From NCBI GenBank assembly GCA_003611805.1, contig RAYM01000014.1, forward strand, positions 1 through 64,000: a stretch of 64,000 bases of DNA. Reading direction: 5' to 3'. The number at the start of each line of letters is the position of its first letter. The first letter of the stretch is position 1. The notes beneath the pieces are model-generated. The model did not search any database and was not told where the DNA came from. It was given only the letters and a program-made list of their open reading frames with translations. The stretch comes from a bacterium 1xD42-87. GTDB lineage: Bacteria; Bacillota; Clostridia; Lachnospirales; Lachnospiraceae. Shown piece after piece: positions 8,417 to 17,475 of the stretch. A program made the translations under genes and the position numbers.

Positions 8417-9496
8417 ATGGGATATTATGAAGAACTGAAACAGAATTTACAGTCGATATATGACGTGCTAATTGATGAGGAATCAAAGGACTGGTTTGAC
8501 GCGAGAGTGGAATATATGATAACCGGAGAGCTTGATGAGTTTTTACATACAGTGTTCTTCCTGTCCCGCAAATATCAGAAAAAATGGCATCATGTAGGCA
8601 TGGAAAGGTTTGTGAAGGATAAAGATTATCGGGGAATTATTATTTACGGATGCGGACATGACGGAAAACTAACTAAAGAGATTCTGGATTTATGCGGATA
8701 TCCGGTTATGTTTTGGTGTGACAGCAATCCACAGCTTGTGGGAAAAAGAATCGATGGTTTAGAAGTGATTTCCACGGAGGAATTAGTAGAAAAATATCAA
8801 GACTGTTTAGTGATTATTGGTTCTTCTAAATATATGGAACATATAAAAGAGAGATTACGTGCTTTTGGATTCCCGTTAGATCGGACAGAGATATTTAGTG
8901 GGAATGTATATGATTGGGCGTTTGCAGATGGACAATACTTTGATATGTTTTCACCTGGACATAAAGAGATATTTATTGATGGAGGAGCATATAACGGGGA
9001 TACCATTTTTGAATTCCTTGCTTGGAATAAGGGCAAGGAGTATAAAGTTTATTCTTTTGAACCAATAAAAGGAATGTATGAATATATTGAAAACAGAGTA
9101 AGAAATAATCATATAAAAAATGTAAAAGTGTTGAACTATGCGGCATGGCATAAAAAAGAAGAATTATTTTTTATGGATATGGTGGATGGATCCAGAGTGA
9201 TGAGAAGTGGAAGAGAGGGTGTGCCGGTGAACGGGGAGCGTATTGATGATATTGTTAATGCTGAAGGCGCTACCTTTATTAAGCTGGATGTAGAAGGCGC
9301 AGAAATAGAAGCATTACAGGGAGCAAGTGAGACAATTCAGAAGTGTCATCCGAAACTTGCAATATGTATTTATCACAAATCGACAGACATTCTTGATCTA
9401 GGTAAATATATATTATCATTAAATCCTGAATATAAAATGGCGATCAGGCATTATACATTGACCAATTGTGAGACGGTTTTATATGCGTTTCCTTAA
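8417..9496 (+). CDS. FkbM family methyltransferase with N-terminal Rossmann-like module
   Basis: 359 residues. Residues about 70-170 carry the module (IIIYGCGHDGKLTKE, then FWCDSNPQLVGKR, then IIGSSKYM). Residues about 180-359 are an FkbM-type SAM methyltransferase: EIFIDGGAYNGDT as the SAM-binding loop, YSFEPIKGMYEYI, then FIKLDVEGAEIEALQGA, and the closing motifs ICIYHKS and IRHYTL. FkbM enzymes typically O-methylate sugars or polyketide-linked hydroxyls. It is one of four in the island, and residues 1-60 form an extra helical cap. The following gene begins 46 bases downstream. Confidence 0.85.
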   Translation: MGYYEELKQNLQSIYDVLIDEESKDWFDARVEYMITGELDEFLHTVFFLSRKYQKKWHHVGMERFVKDKDYRGIIIYGCGHDGKLTKEILDLCGYPVMFWCDSNPQLVGKRIDGLEVISTEELVEKYQDCLVIIGSSKYMEHIKERLRAFGFPLDRTEIFSGNVYDWAFADGQYFDMFSPGHKEIFIDGGAYNGDTIFEFLAWNKGKEYKVYSFEPIKGMYEYIENRVRNNHIKNVKVLNYAAWHKKEELFFMDMVDGSRVMRSGREGVPVNGERIDDIVNAEGATFIKLDVEGAEIEALQGASETIQKCHPKLAICIYHKSTDILDLGKYILSLNPEYKMAIRHYTLTNCETVLYAFP

Positions 9497-9542
9497 AGTA
9501 CGCTATACAGTGTTTTTATTTGGTGGAAGGAGATGGGTCAAA

Positions 9543-10750
9543 GTGAAAATAGTAATATGGGGATGCGGGTATCTGTCACGCCTGTTTGAAGATTACATCA
9601 GACAGGATGTTGAAGTTGTAGCATATGTTGATAATAATGAAAAATACTGGGGGGGGGTATTTGGAATGGTCGATGCAGGGTGCCGATTATAAGTCCGAAA
9701 ATACTGAAAAATATTTCTTTTGAGTATTGTTTGATTGCTATTAACGGTTATCAGGCAGTCGTAGAACAGTGTTTAAAAGTATTAAAAATTCCTGAAAAGA
9801 AAATCCTGTTGCTGGCTCATGTTTTTGAATGGAATATAGATCTGATAAAAAACATATTTGATGAAAATATACTTGGAAATACGAGAAATTATCATATAGA
9901 GGGCATCGGGATTGATCTGGGTGAAGATCATAATTTACCTTCGCTTCAGAGAATGTATAAAATGTATGATAAATTTTTCCCTTATATAGGAGAAATGACA
10001 AGGAAAAAAAACGGAAAATATATTTTGGACATAGGAGCAAATGTGGGAGATACACTGGCTGCCATGTGGAATCATACAGATGATGATTTCATAGTGATAG
10101 AGCCAGTAAGAGAATTCTTTGAATTACTTTTGCAAAATGTTGAAAGATTAGGAAATACGGGGCGTGTATATGCAGAACGTGCCTTTATAACGGATAAAAC
10201 GGAGGAACTATATCAGGTTAAACGCGGAAAAGGTGCAACAGCTCATAAAGAACGGATAAATATAAATACGGATGAGGTTATTCCCAATCAATCAGTAGAT
10301 GGACTGATAAAGTCAAAGGGCATTGCCTTTGAAGATGTAGACTTGCTGAAAATAGATACAGACGGGTTTGATGCAGATTGTATTTTCGCGGCGAAAGAAT
10401 TATTAAGAGATGGAAATGCGCTGTTATACTGGGAAAATTATGTGGAAACTTTTGCACAATATCAACAATATAAAGATGCATATGCTCTGCTAGTCAATGA
10501 GAATTATACATCCTTCTTTTGTTTTGATAATTGGGGAAACTATTTGTGTAAAGCGGATAAAGAGATATTAATTTCCATAATGGATTATGTACGAAGAACA
10601 TACACGGGCTGTATTGGAAACACCTTTGGTTACTTTGATGTACTTGCATGTAAATCAGAAGACAGGGAGTTGTGTGAAAATATAATTCAAAAATATGCAG
10701 GGCAGTATCCATTGTGGAGAATTACAGTTGATGAAGTTGCAAAAAGGTAA
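9543..10750 (+). pseudogene. FkbM-type methyltransferase with module, frameshifted at a G9 tract (phase-variable or pseudogene)
   Basis: The gene starts at GTG 9543 behind AAGGAGA and reads VKIVIWGCGYLSR, the usual module start. At base 9649 it enters a run of nine Gs, after which this frame stops at 9692. The downstream frame is open from before the tract and continues sensibly as IWNGRCRVPIISPKIL, matching the expected module. It then reads ILDIGANVGDT (SAM loop) and LLKIDTDGFDADCI, ending at 10750. A G-run of 7 or 10 would restore one protein of about 400 residues. The internal GTG at 9680 is a poor independent start because it cuts the module. Possible explanations are phase variation, decay, or a sequencing or assembly error in the homopolymer. 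Confidence 0.75.
9649..9657 (+). repeat. Poly-G tract (G9) inside the FkbM-type gene
   Basis: Nine consecutive Gs sit in an AT-rich gene, exactly where the two halves of the coding sequence change frame. It is the longest G-run I noticed in the window. Slipped-strand changes here would switch the full-length enzyme on or off. Confidence 0.85.
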
Positions 10751-10789
10751 AATTATTGATGAAAAAATGCTTAAACGGGGGGGAATACT

Positions 10790-11764
10790 GTGGCAGTCTT
10801 GGTTTGCGGCGGAGCAGGATACATAGGTTCCCATATTAATAAACAGCTACATAAAGCAGGCTATGAGACAGTTGTATTTGACAACTTGATATATGGGCAT
10901 AGGGAAGCTGTCAAATGGGGATGTTTTGAGCAGGGCGATTTAAAGAATATTGAAGATATAGAGAAAGTGTTTTGTAAGTATTCAATTGATGCGGTCTTCC
11001 ATTTTGCGGCTTATGCATATGTAGGAGAAAGTGTGACGGAGCCGGAGAAATACTACTACAATAATGTGGCTAACACTTTGAATTTATTAAAGGTAATGCG
11101 AAAGCATGGATGCAATAAAATAATTTTTTCTTCGACCTGTGCAACTTACGGAGAGCCGGAGAAGGTTCCCATCACAGAGGATATGAGGCAAAATCCAATC
11201 AATCCATATGGTGCATCCAAGTTAATGGTGGAACGGATTTTTAAAGATTATCAGACAGCGTATGACCTCAAGTTTGTTGTACTTCGGTATTTTAATGCGG
11301 CGGGAGCGGATCCCGATGGAGAAATAGGAGAGAGCCATAATCCGGAAACGCATATTATCCCATTGGTTTTGGATGCAGCAAGTGGTAAGAGAGAGGCAAT
11401 CAAAGTTTTTGGAACGGATTATGAGACATCGGATGGAAGCTGTATCAGAGATTACATTCATGTGTATGATCTGGCAACGGCTCATATACAGGCGCTTCAT
11501 TATTTGGAGCAGGGTAAAGAGAGCGATTCCTTTAATCTGGGAAATGAATTGGGGACGTCCGTATTAGAGGTGATCGATTCGGTAAAACGAATTACCGGAA
11601 GGAATTTTAAAGTGATATTAGCCGACAGGCGTCCTGGTGATCCGGCAAAGCTGGTGGGCAGCAGTCTGAAAGCCCAGAATGTATTGGGGTGGAAACCTGT
11701 TTATGCTGATGTTGATAAAATTGTAGAACATGCATGGAGGTGGCATGAAAAAGCGGAATATTGA
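10790..11764 (+). CDS. galE: UDP-glucose 4-epimerase (GalE-like)
   Basis: 324 residues with the NAD-binding GGAGYIGSH at the N-terminus. FSSTCATYG, NPYGASK (catalytic Tyr and Lys), LRYFNAAGA and CIRDYIHVYDLA all match GalE. It would interconvert UDP-Glc and UDP-Gal; since a UDP-xylose synthase is encoded upstream, UDP-Xyl to UDP-Ara epimerisation is also possible. The start is a GTG; its ribosome site is a run of seven Gs (10777-10783), itself a possible slippage site. The end overlaps the next gene by 20 bases. Confidence 0.88.
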   Translation: MAVLVCGGAGYIGSHINKQLHKAGYETVVFDNLIYGHREAVKWGCFEQGDLKNIEDIEKVFCKYSIDAVFHFAAYAYVGESVTEPEKYYYNNVANTLNLLKVMRKHGCNKIIFSSTCATYGEPEKVPITEDMRQNPINPYGASKLMVERIFKDYQTAYDLKFVVLRYFNAAGADPDGEIGESHNPETHIIPLVLDAASGKREAIKVFGTDYETSDGSCIRDYIHVYDLATAHIQALHYLEQGKESDSFNLGNELGTSVLEVIDSVKRITGRNFKVILADRRPGDPAKLVGSSLKAQNVLGWKPVYADVDKIVEHAWRWHEKAEY

Positions 11765-12731
11765 ACTTTATAATGAGATAAATAATTCTTTTCGGAAAAA
11801 GCTTATTTTTCATGTGGGGACAGGAGCGGGCTTTTATTCAGAAATAAATGGTATGCTTACGGCTATGCTTTACTGTTATGTGCATAAAATAAAATTTATC
11901 TTATATGCGGACGATGCCACCTTTGCAGGAGGAAACGGATGGAATGAGTTTTTTGTATCGTTTTGTCCGCAGAGTCATGATGGATTGAATCATAAATATA
12001 ATGCGAGAAATAAACGAGAGGGAGCAGGGTTATATTACCGTGCGGAACAAATGCTCTTAAAGATTAGAAATGGTGTGAATTATCTGACTAATGATATTTT
12101 TGCAAAAACCTGTCTCGGAAATTATAGTCAGGAAAGTACATATGCAAAGTGGACGGAATTTGATATTGATGGGGACATTCAAACAGAATTTGCAAAATTA
12201 AGATGTGTCGCATTGCAATACAATAGAAAAACTGCAATGGAAATCAAAACAAAAATAAAAGAACTTAACCTTCCGGCACATTATTATTCTGTTCAATTCA
12301 GAGGTGGAGATAAGACATTGGAAGTGGTAAGACCAATGAATGTGGATTGGGTAGTAGAAAGAATGAAAGAGATGCAAAAGAAGATAGAAAATCTCTTTGT
12401 CTTTTCTGATGATTATGCTTATGTTGAGAAAATAAAGGAAAGATGTCCTGAATGGAATATTTATACACTTACAAAAGAAAATGAGCATGGTTATATTAAT
12501 GCTGATTTTAATAGAATAAGCTGGTCATTAAAGCGTAAGGAGATGATAAAACTCTTTGCGATGACGGAAATCTGTCTCCATTCGGATATTCATTTTGGCT
12601 GTGAAGTGGCTTGTGTAAATGATTATATAAAAAGTGCAAAATTGTCTGAAAAATATGTCGCAGTATGGACAGAAGAGGATGCTGGATTGAATGAAAATTT
12701 TAGGAACAGAATCCAGAGAATAGGTAATTGA
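11745..12731 (+). CDS. Putative glycosyltransferase, fucosyltransferase-like
   Basis: The start is set at ATG 11745, which follows GGAGGTG; an in-frame ATG at 11730 lacks a site. The product has 328 residues. An N-terminal FHVGTGAGFYSEINGML resembles the nucleotide-sugar loop of fucosyltransferase-like GT-B enzymes. A central YYSVQFRGGDKT resembles the HxRRxDK motif of GT23 and O-fucosyltransferase families. LFVFSDDY and IYTLTKEN follow, consistent with the C-terminal Rossmann half. Family assignment is tentative and the donor is unknown. It overlaps galE by 20 bases, so coupled translation is likely. Confidence 0.5.
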   Translation: MKKRNIELYNEINNSFRKKLIFHVGTGAGFYSEINGMLTAMLYCYVHKIKFILYADDATFAGGNGWNEFFVSFCPQSHDGLNHKYNARNKREGAGLYYRAEQMLLKIRNGVNYLTNDIFAKTCLGNYSQESTYAKWTEFDIDGDIQTEFAKLRCVALQYNRKTAMEIKTKIKELNLPAHYYSVQFRGGDKTLEVVRPMNVDWVVERMKEMQKKIENLFVFSDDYAYVEKIKERCPEWNIYTLTKENEHGYINADFNRISWSLKRKEMIKLFAMTEICLHSDIHFGCEVACVNDYIKSAKLSEKYVAVWTEEDAGLNENFRNRIQRIGN

Positions 12732-12779
12732 TTCGAGAGAATAGAAAGATCAGGTAATTATATGATGGGGAATCATAAG

Positions 12780-13859
12780 ATGAAAGTATTGATATTTGGA
12801 ACAGGTGAAATTACCAGGCAGGTGTTACGCGGCATCGAAAATATCTTAAAATATGTCGAGATTGTGGGATTTATAGACAATGATGATGCAAAGTACGGAG
12901 CAGAGTTTTACGACAGGATGATTTATCACCCGGGGCAGATACAGAAATTGGATTATGACAAAATCTGCATTTTACTAACGCGGTTTCAACAAGTATATGA
13001 CCAGCTTGTATATGGTTATCAGGTGTCTCCCGAAAAGATTATTGGCAGGGAAGAATTGTTAAAGTATTTGATGACAGAAAAATACAGGGGAACCACGGAC
13101 AGTGATATACAGGACACTTTAAAGTACTGGGAAGATAATCAGTTGTCTTATTTTAATCAGCATGAATATGCGGATGCGACTCGTGACAGTGTTTATTGGG
13201 ATCGGGAATACAATATGCCATATATCATGTTTAAAAACAGGAGATTGTATTATCCACGTTCCTATGCCGGATTTCTCTATGATGAAGAAGGAGCCTATGT
13301 ATTAGGTTACAGGGAAGAAGAGCAGGCTCAAGGATCACCACACAGATATCTGACAGGAGATATAAACATTTCCAAAGGGGATGTGGTGGTAGATGCCGGG
13401 GCGATGGAAGGCGATTTCGCTCTGGAGTACATTGATGAGATTGGGAAATTATATATTTTTGAGTGCGGCTCGGAATGGGTGAAAGCCTTGCAGATGACTT
13501 ACAGGGATTACATGGATAAGGTGGTCATTATCCCTAAAATGCTGGGAGACCATGTGGACGAGAATATGACTACCCTGCAGGAAACGATATCGGATGGAAG
13601 AGTTGATTTTATCAAAATGGATATTGAAGGGGCGGAAGTGGGCGCTCTGCAGGCGGCGGAAGAACTTCTTCGCAATAATAATGTCAGGTGTGCCATATGC
13701 ACATATCACTCGGAGGAGGATGCGGTCAGACTGGAAAAATTTTTTTATGGTATCGGATATCAGACATCCTTCTCAAATGGACACATGATTTTTTATATCG
13801 ATCCGGATATTTTTTCTTCGCTGGATTTCCGCAAAGGAGTCATATATGCCAAAAAATGA
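12780..13859 (+). CDS. FkbM family methyltransferase with N-terminal Rossmann-like module
   Basis: The ATG at 12780 directly precedes the module (KVLIFGTGEITRQ, then FIDNDDAKYG), so it is preferred; ATGs at 12762 and 12765 are also possible. After a middle segment of about 100 residues, the methyltransferase has VVVDAGAMEGDFA as SAM loop, LYIFECGSEW, FIKMDIEGAEVGALQAA and AICTYHSEED. It is a more divergent FkbM member than the one at 8417. It overlaps the following aminotransferase gene by 14 bases. Confidence 0.8.
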   Translation: MKVLIFGTGEITRQVLRGIENILKYVEIVGFIDNDDAKYGAEFYDRMIYHPGQIQKLDYDKICILLTRFQQVYDQLVYGYQVSPEKIIGREELLKYLMTEKYRGTTDSDIQDTLKYWEDNQLSYFNQHEYADATRDSVYWDREYNMPYIMFKNRRLYYPRSYAGFLYDEEGAYVLGYREEEQAQGSPHRYLTGDINISKGDVVVDAGAMEGDFALEYIDEIGKLYIFECGSEWVKALQMTYRDYMDKVVIIPKMLGDHVDENMTTLQETISDGRVDFIKMDIEGAEVGALQAAEELLRNNNVRCAICTYHSEEDAVRLEKFFYGIGYQTSFSNGHMIFYIDPDIFSSLDFRKGVIYAKK

Positions 13860-14979
13860 GGACTTTATACCGGTAAACGAACCACTGCTAAACGGGAACG
13901 AAAAGAAATATCTATGTGAATGTATTGACACAGGCTGGATATCATCGGAGGGTCCGTTTGTAAAGGAATTTGAGCAGAAGATGAGTGCTGCGGTAAACAG
14001 GAGATATGGTATTGCCGTATCCAACGGTACAGCAGCTTTGGAGGTAGCAGTACAGGCTCTTGGGATTGGAGAAGACGATGAAGTGATCATGCCTAGCTTT
14101 ACGATCATATCTTGTGCCGCGGCGGTGACAAAGCTGGGCGCTGTGCCGGTACTGGTAGACAGCGATATACATACCTGGAACATGAAGGTGGATGAGATCG
14201 AGACTAAAGTAACACCGAAGACAAAAGCCATTATGATTGTTCATCTGTATGGACTTCCAGTTGAGGTGGATAAAGTCCTTGCACTGGCAAAGAGGTATAA
14301 CTTGAAGGTAATTGAGGACGCGGCTGAGATGCATGGACAGACTTACCGGGGAAGACCCTGTGGAAGCTTTGGCGATATCAGCACATTCAGCTTTTATCCT
14401 AATAAGCATATCACCACCGGTGAGGGGGGTATGGTGGTCATGGATGATGAGAAACTGGCAGAGCGGTGCAGGATGCTCCGAAACCTGTGTTTCAGGAAAG
14501 ACATCAGATATGTGCATGATGAGATCAGTGACAATTACCGCTTTACGAACCTGCAGGCGGCAGTGGGTCTGGCACAGCTTGAGAGACTGGATGAGTTCGT
14601 GGGACGCAAGCGTGCGATGGGAAGGTATTACACAGATCAGCTGAGGGATATAGATGGACTGATATTGCCAATAGAAAAAACGGATTACGCTGATAATATT
14701 TACTGGGTATACGGCATTGTCTTGGACGAGCAGATTGAGGCTGATAATAAAGTGGTGCAGAAATTATTGGCGGAAGAAGGAATAGGCTCTAGGACGTTCT
14801 TCTGGTGTATGCATGAACAGCCAGTGTACCGAAGGCAAGGCTTATTTAAAGAGGAATCCTATCCTAATGCAGAATACCTTGCGAGGAAAGGTTTCTATAT
14901 CCCAAGCGGCTTGGCATTGACTGCAGAGCAGGTGGAACGAGTGGCGGCAGGGGTGCACAGAGTGATGGATAAGATATAA
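13846..14979 (+). CDS. PLP-dependent sugar aminotransferase (perosamine synthase-like, DegT/DnrJ/EryC1)
   Basis: 377 residues beginning FIPVNEPLLNGNEKKYL and DTGWISSEGPFV, the opening typical of GDP-perosamine synthases. VSNGTAALEVA binds the PLP phosphate. IEDAAEMHG holds the Asp that contacts PLP. The Schiff-base lysine is in FYPNKHITTGEGG. It would transfer an amino group from glutamate to C4 of a GDP-4-keto-6-deoxy-hexose. The GDP-mannose 4,6-dehydratase it would need is not in the window. AAAGGAG lies just upstream of the ATG. It is followed by a cupin and a methyltransferase. Confidence 0.82.
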   Translation: MPKNEDFIPVNEPLLNGNEKKYLCECIDTGWISSEGPFVKEFEQKMSAAVNRRYGIAVSNGTAALEVAVQALGIGEDDEVIMPSFTIISCAAAVTKLGAVPVLVDSDIHTWNMKVDEIETKVTPKTKAIMIVHLYGLPVEVDKVLALAKRYNLKVIEDAAEMHGQTYRGRPCGSFGDISTFSFYPNKHITTGEGGMVVMDDEKLAERCRMLRNLCFRKDIRYVHDEISDNYRFTNLQAAVGLAQLERLDEFVGRKRAMGRYYTDQLRDIDGLILPIEKTDYADNIYWVYGIVLDEQIEADNKVVQKLLAEEGIGSRTFFWCMHEQPVYRRQGLFKEESYPNAEYLARKGFYIPSGLALTAEQVERVAAGVHRVMDKI

Positions 14980-15018
14980 AGTGAGAGACTGTTTTGCGTG
15001 TAGAAAAGGAAAGAAGAT

Positions 15019-15474
15019 ATGGGACAGGTTGAGGAAGTGAAAAAAAAGAATAAGCTGCTGGCAAAGATCATCCGCAATGATTATTCCTGCGAAGGGGTAG
15101 ATTTTATCACACCTAACGCCTATTCCCAGCAGGTTGCCTATATGCATCATCCTGCCGGAAAAATGATAGACGCGCATGTACATAACCTGGTTCACCGAAA
15201 TGTGGTGATGACACAGGAAGTGCTGTTTATTAAGAAGGGCGTGCTCCGCGTGGATTTTTATGATGAGTATGAAGATTATCTGGAGAGCAGGGATTTGCAT
15301 GCGGGAGATGTTATCCTGTTGGTTTCCGGCGGTCATGGTTTTCAGGCGTTGGAAGAGGTGGAGATGATAGAGGTGAAACAGGGTCCTTATGCGGGAGATG
15401 AAGATAAGAAACGTTTTGAAGGAATTGATATGGAACAGGTGATTTACAGGGAGATAGAAGATGGAAGTATTTAA
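15019..15474 (+). CDS. Cupin-fold protein
   Basis: 151 residues. The pattern AGKMIDAHVHNLVHR, EVLFIKKGVLRVDFYD, LHAGDVILLVSGGHGFQAL is the double-stranded beta-helix of small cupins, with His residues (about residues 50 and 54, then about 100) that could bind metal. Small cupins in sugar loci act as ketoisomerases, epimerases or binding proteins, but the residues that would fix this are not clear. Its stop overlaps the start of the downstream methyltransferase by 14 bases and it follows the perosamine-synthase-like gene, so it likely acts on the same amino sugar. Confidence 0.68.
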   Translation: MGQVEEVKKKNKLLAKIIRNDYSCEGVDFITPNAYSQQVAYMHHPAGKMIDAHVHNLVHRNVVMTQEVLFIKKGVLRVDFYDEYEDYLESRDLHAGDVILLVSGGHGFQALEEVEMIEVKQGPYAGDEDKKRFEGIDMEQVIYREIEDGSI

Positions 15475-16219
15475 GGATTATGCCTATTATTACAATGCAT
15501 TTTATCAGGATAAGGATTACAGGGCGGAAGCACTGCAGGTGGACAGCCTTTTGAGAAAATATGGAGAGAATATCCGCAAAATCATCAATTACGGATGCGG
15601 GACAGGCAGGCATGACCTCGAGCTTTCCAAGCTAGGCTACCAGTGTACAGGAATTGATATGAGTTCCCTCATGATTCGTATTGCGCAGGAGAACGCAGAG
15701 GCTGGAAAAGCAGAGATAGATTTTTCTGTGGCGGACATAAGAACCTATGAACCTGCGGGGAAATATGATGCCGTGATATCCCTGTTTCATGTCATGAGCT
15801 ACCAGAACAGCAATGCGGATATCCTGTCGGCGTTCCGCGCAGCCAGAGCGGCACTTGATTTGGGAGGAATTTTCTTATTTGATGTCTGGTATGGACCGGG
15901 GGTATTGAGTGATAAGCCGGTTGTGAGAGTGAAAGAGATAGAGGATGGGCAGAACAAGCTGGTGAGGATTGCCAGACCGATCATGCATGATAAAGAAAAC
16001 GTAGTGGATGTTTGCTATGAAGTATTTGTAATGGACAGAGAAACAGGCAATACCAAAACAATCAATGAAGTACATAATATGCGGTATTTTTTTAGACCGG
16101 AACTGGAGTTTTATCTGCGGCAGACGGGATTTGAGCTTATCGGTAACGTGGATTGTCAGACTCTTGATGAGACAAGTTTTGATTCTTGGACAAGTTATTT
16201 TATTGCAAGAGGTATATAG
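15461..16219 (+). CDS. Class I SAM methyltransferase, probable amino-sugar N-methyltransferase
   Basis: 252 residues with the class I SAM motif INYGCGTGRHD near residue 45, then GIDMSSLMI, and FSVADIRTY near residue 90. The start MEVFKDYAYYYNAFY resembles the N,N-dimethyltransferases of amino-sugar biosynthesis (DesVI/TylM1 type). The position directly after an aminotransferase and a cupin supports N-methylation of a 4-amino sugar, but that is inference. GGGAGA precedes the ATG inside the cupin gene. Confidence 0.72.
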   Translation: MEVFKDYAYYYNAFYQDKDYRAEALQVDSLLRKYGENIRKIINYGCGTGRHDLELSKLGYQCTGIDMSSLMIRIAQENAEAGKAEIDFSVADIRTYEPAGKYDAVISLFHVMSYQNSNADILSAFRAARAALDLGGIFLFDVWYGPGVLSDKPVVRVKEIEDGQNKLVRIARPIMHDKENVVDVCYEVFVMDRETGNTKTINEVHNMRYFFRPELEFYLRQTGFELIGNVDCQTLDETSFDSWTSYFIARGI

Positions 16220-16223
16220 AATT

Positions 16224-17399
16224 ATGAGTTGCAGAAAAAGTGAAAATAAAAGGAAAATAGCGATATTATTGTCTAGTGTCCCATCGGCTGGCGGTGGACA
16301 CCAGTATGCAATGTTACTTGCAGAGTGTCTTAAAGAATTGTCGGTTCAATATTTTGAACTTATAATTTTTTGCACAAATAAATTCTGGCGGGGATGGTGT
16401 AGAAATAATGGTGTCAGATATTATATGATCGGTGAAATTAAAGCAATTCACATGGAGTTCAATAGTAAATTTCCGATATTGTCCCATATATATAATAGCT
16501 ATAAAACCGAGCTGGGGAAAATTGTAAGACAAGAAAAAATAGATGTATTATTTATATCGATGCAATCTTATTTTCCGAATTTAAATACAAAAATTATAGC
16601 GCCTGTACATGATTTAATGCATAGATACGAGCCTGAATTTTCGGAGGTTAGTGAGGGATATCAATTTAGGGAACAGATGTCTAAATGCCAGGCGAGATAT
16701 GCAGAATGTCTTTTAATGGATTCTCAGATAGGGAAAAAACAATTTATAGAATCTTATGGGAAATATATGAAAAAAAACCGTCCCTATTTGGTGAATTTAC
16801 CGTTTGTTGTTCCGCCTTACATTATAGAAACGACGGAGGAGTATATTAATGTACCTGAAAAATACATTTTTTATCCAGCGCAATTTTGGAAACATAAAAA
16901 TCATATTAATCTAATCAAGGCAATTCAGCTTCTAACAGGTAATATAAGAGATATTCATTTGGTATTAGTGGGATCAGAGAAGAATTGTCTGAAAGAAATC
17001 AAAAAATATATCGTAGACAATAAATTAGAAAACAATATCACTATACTGGGATTCGTTAATAATGGTAATATGGTTTACTTATATAAGCATGCGATAGCTA
17101 TGGTTATGCCTTCATATTTTGGACCGACAAATATTCCTCCTTTGGAAGCAATGGCGGCGGGCTGTCCTGTAATAGTGGCTAATAAATATGCTATGCCTGA
17201 ACAGGTGGGTGACGCCGGGCTGGTGTTTGATCCTGACTCTCCAGAAGAAATCGCGGGATGCATAAAACGAGTATGGATAGATGATGGATTGCGGAAAGAG
17301 ATGATAGAGAAAGGATATCAAAGAATTATTGGCTGGGACAAAAAGCGTTTTAGGCATAGGATATTTAAGATTATAAAACGTTGTTTTGATAAGGATTAA
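16224..17399 (+). CDS. GT4 family glycosyltransferase
   Basis: The start is placed at ATG 16224; the frame is open back to 16065 but that part overlaps the methyltransferase. About 391 residues of GT-B fold. The N-terminal SSVPSAGGGHQYAMLLAE is the acceptor-domain glycine loop. The C-terminal half has PAQFWKHKNHINLIKA, LVLVGSEKN, ITILGFVNN and MPSYFGPTNIPPLEAMAAGCP with the EX7E-type motif. It is a retaining transferase at the cytoplasmic membrane face; donor and acceptor are unknown. Confidence 0.85.
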   Translation: MSCRKSENKRKIAILLSSVPSAGGGHQYAMLLAECLKELSVQYFELIIFCTNKFWRGWCRNNGVRYYMIGEIKAIHMEFNSKFPILSHIYNSYKTELGKIVRQEKIDVLFISMQSYFPNLNTKIIAPVHDLMHRYEPEFSEVSEGYQFREQMSKCQARYAECLLMDSQIGKKQFIESYGKYMKKNRPYLVNLPFVVPPYIIETTEEYINVPEKYIFYPAQFWKHKNHINLIKAIQLLTGNIRDIHLVLVGSEKNCLKEIKKYIVDNKLENNITILGFVNNGNMVYLYKHAIAMVMPSYFGPTNIPPLEAMAAGCPVIVANKYAMPEQVGDAGLVFDPDSPEEIAGCIKRVWIDDGLRKEMIEKGYQRIIGWDKKRFRHRIFKIIKRCFDKD

Positions 17400-17475
17400 A
17401 AGTTTTAAAAAATGCGGAAGGCTGCTGTGAACGGGATGTCAAACATTTTAATTTTGGGGAAAGTGGGAAAAAGAT

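Noticed and set aside
9680..10750. Independent gene starting at GTG 9680
   Set aside because: The start falls inside the Rossmann-like module, has no ribosome site, and the missing part is encoded just upstream in the other frame.
16065..16223. Longer N-terminus for the GT4 protein at 16224
   Set aside because: It would overlap the methyltransferase by about 150 bases and has no homologous sequence; the glycosyltransferase fold begins after 16224.
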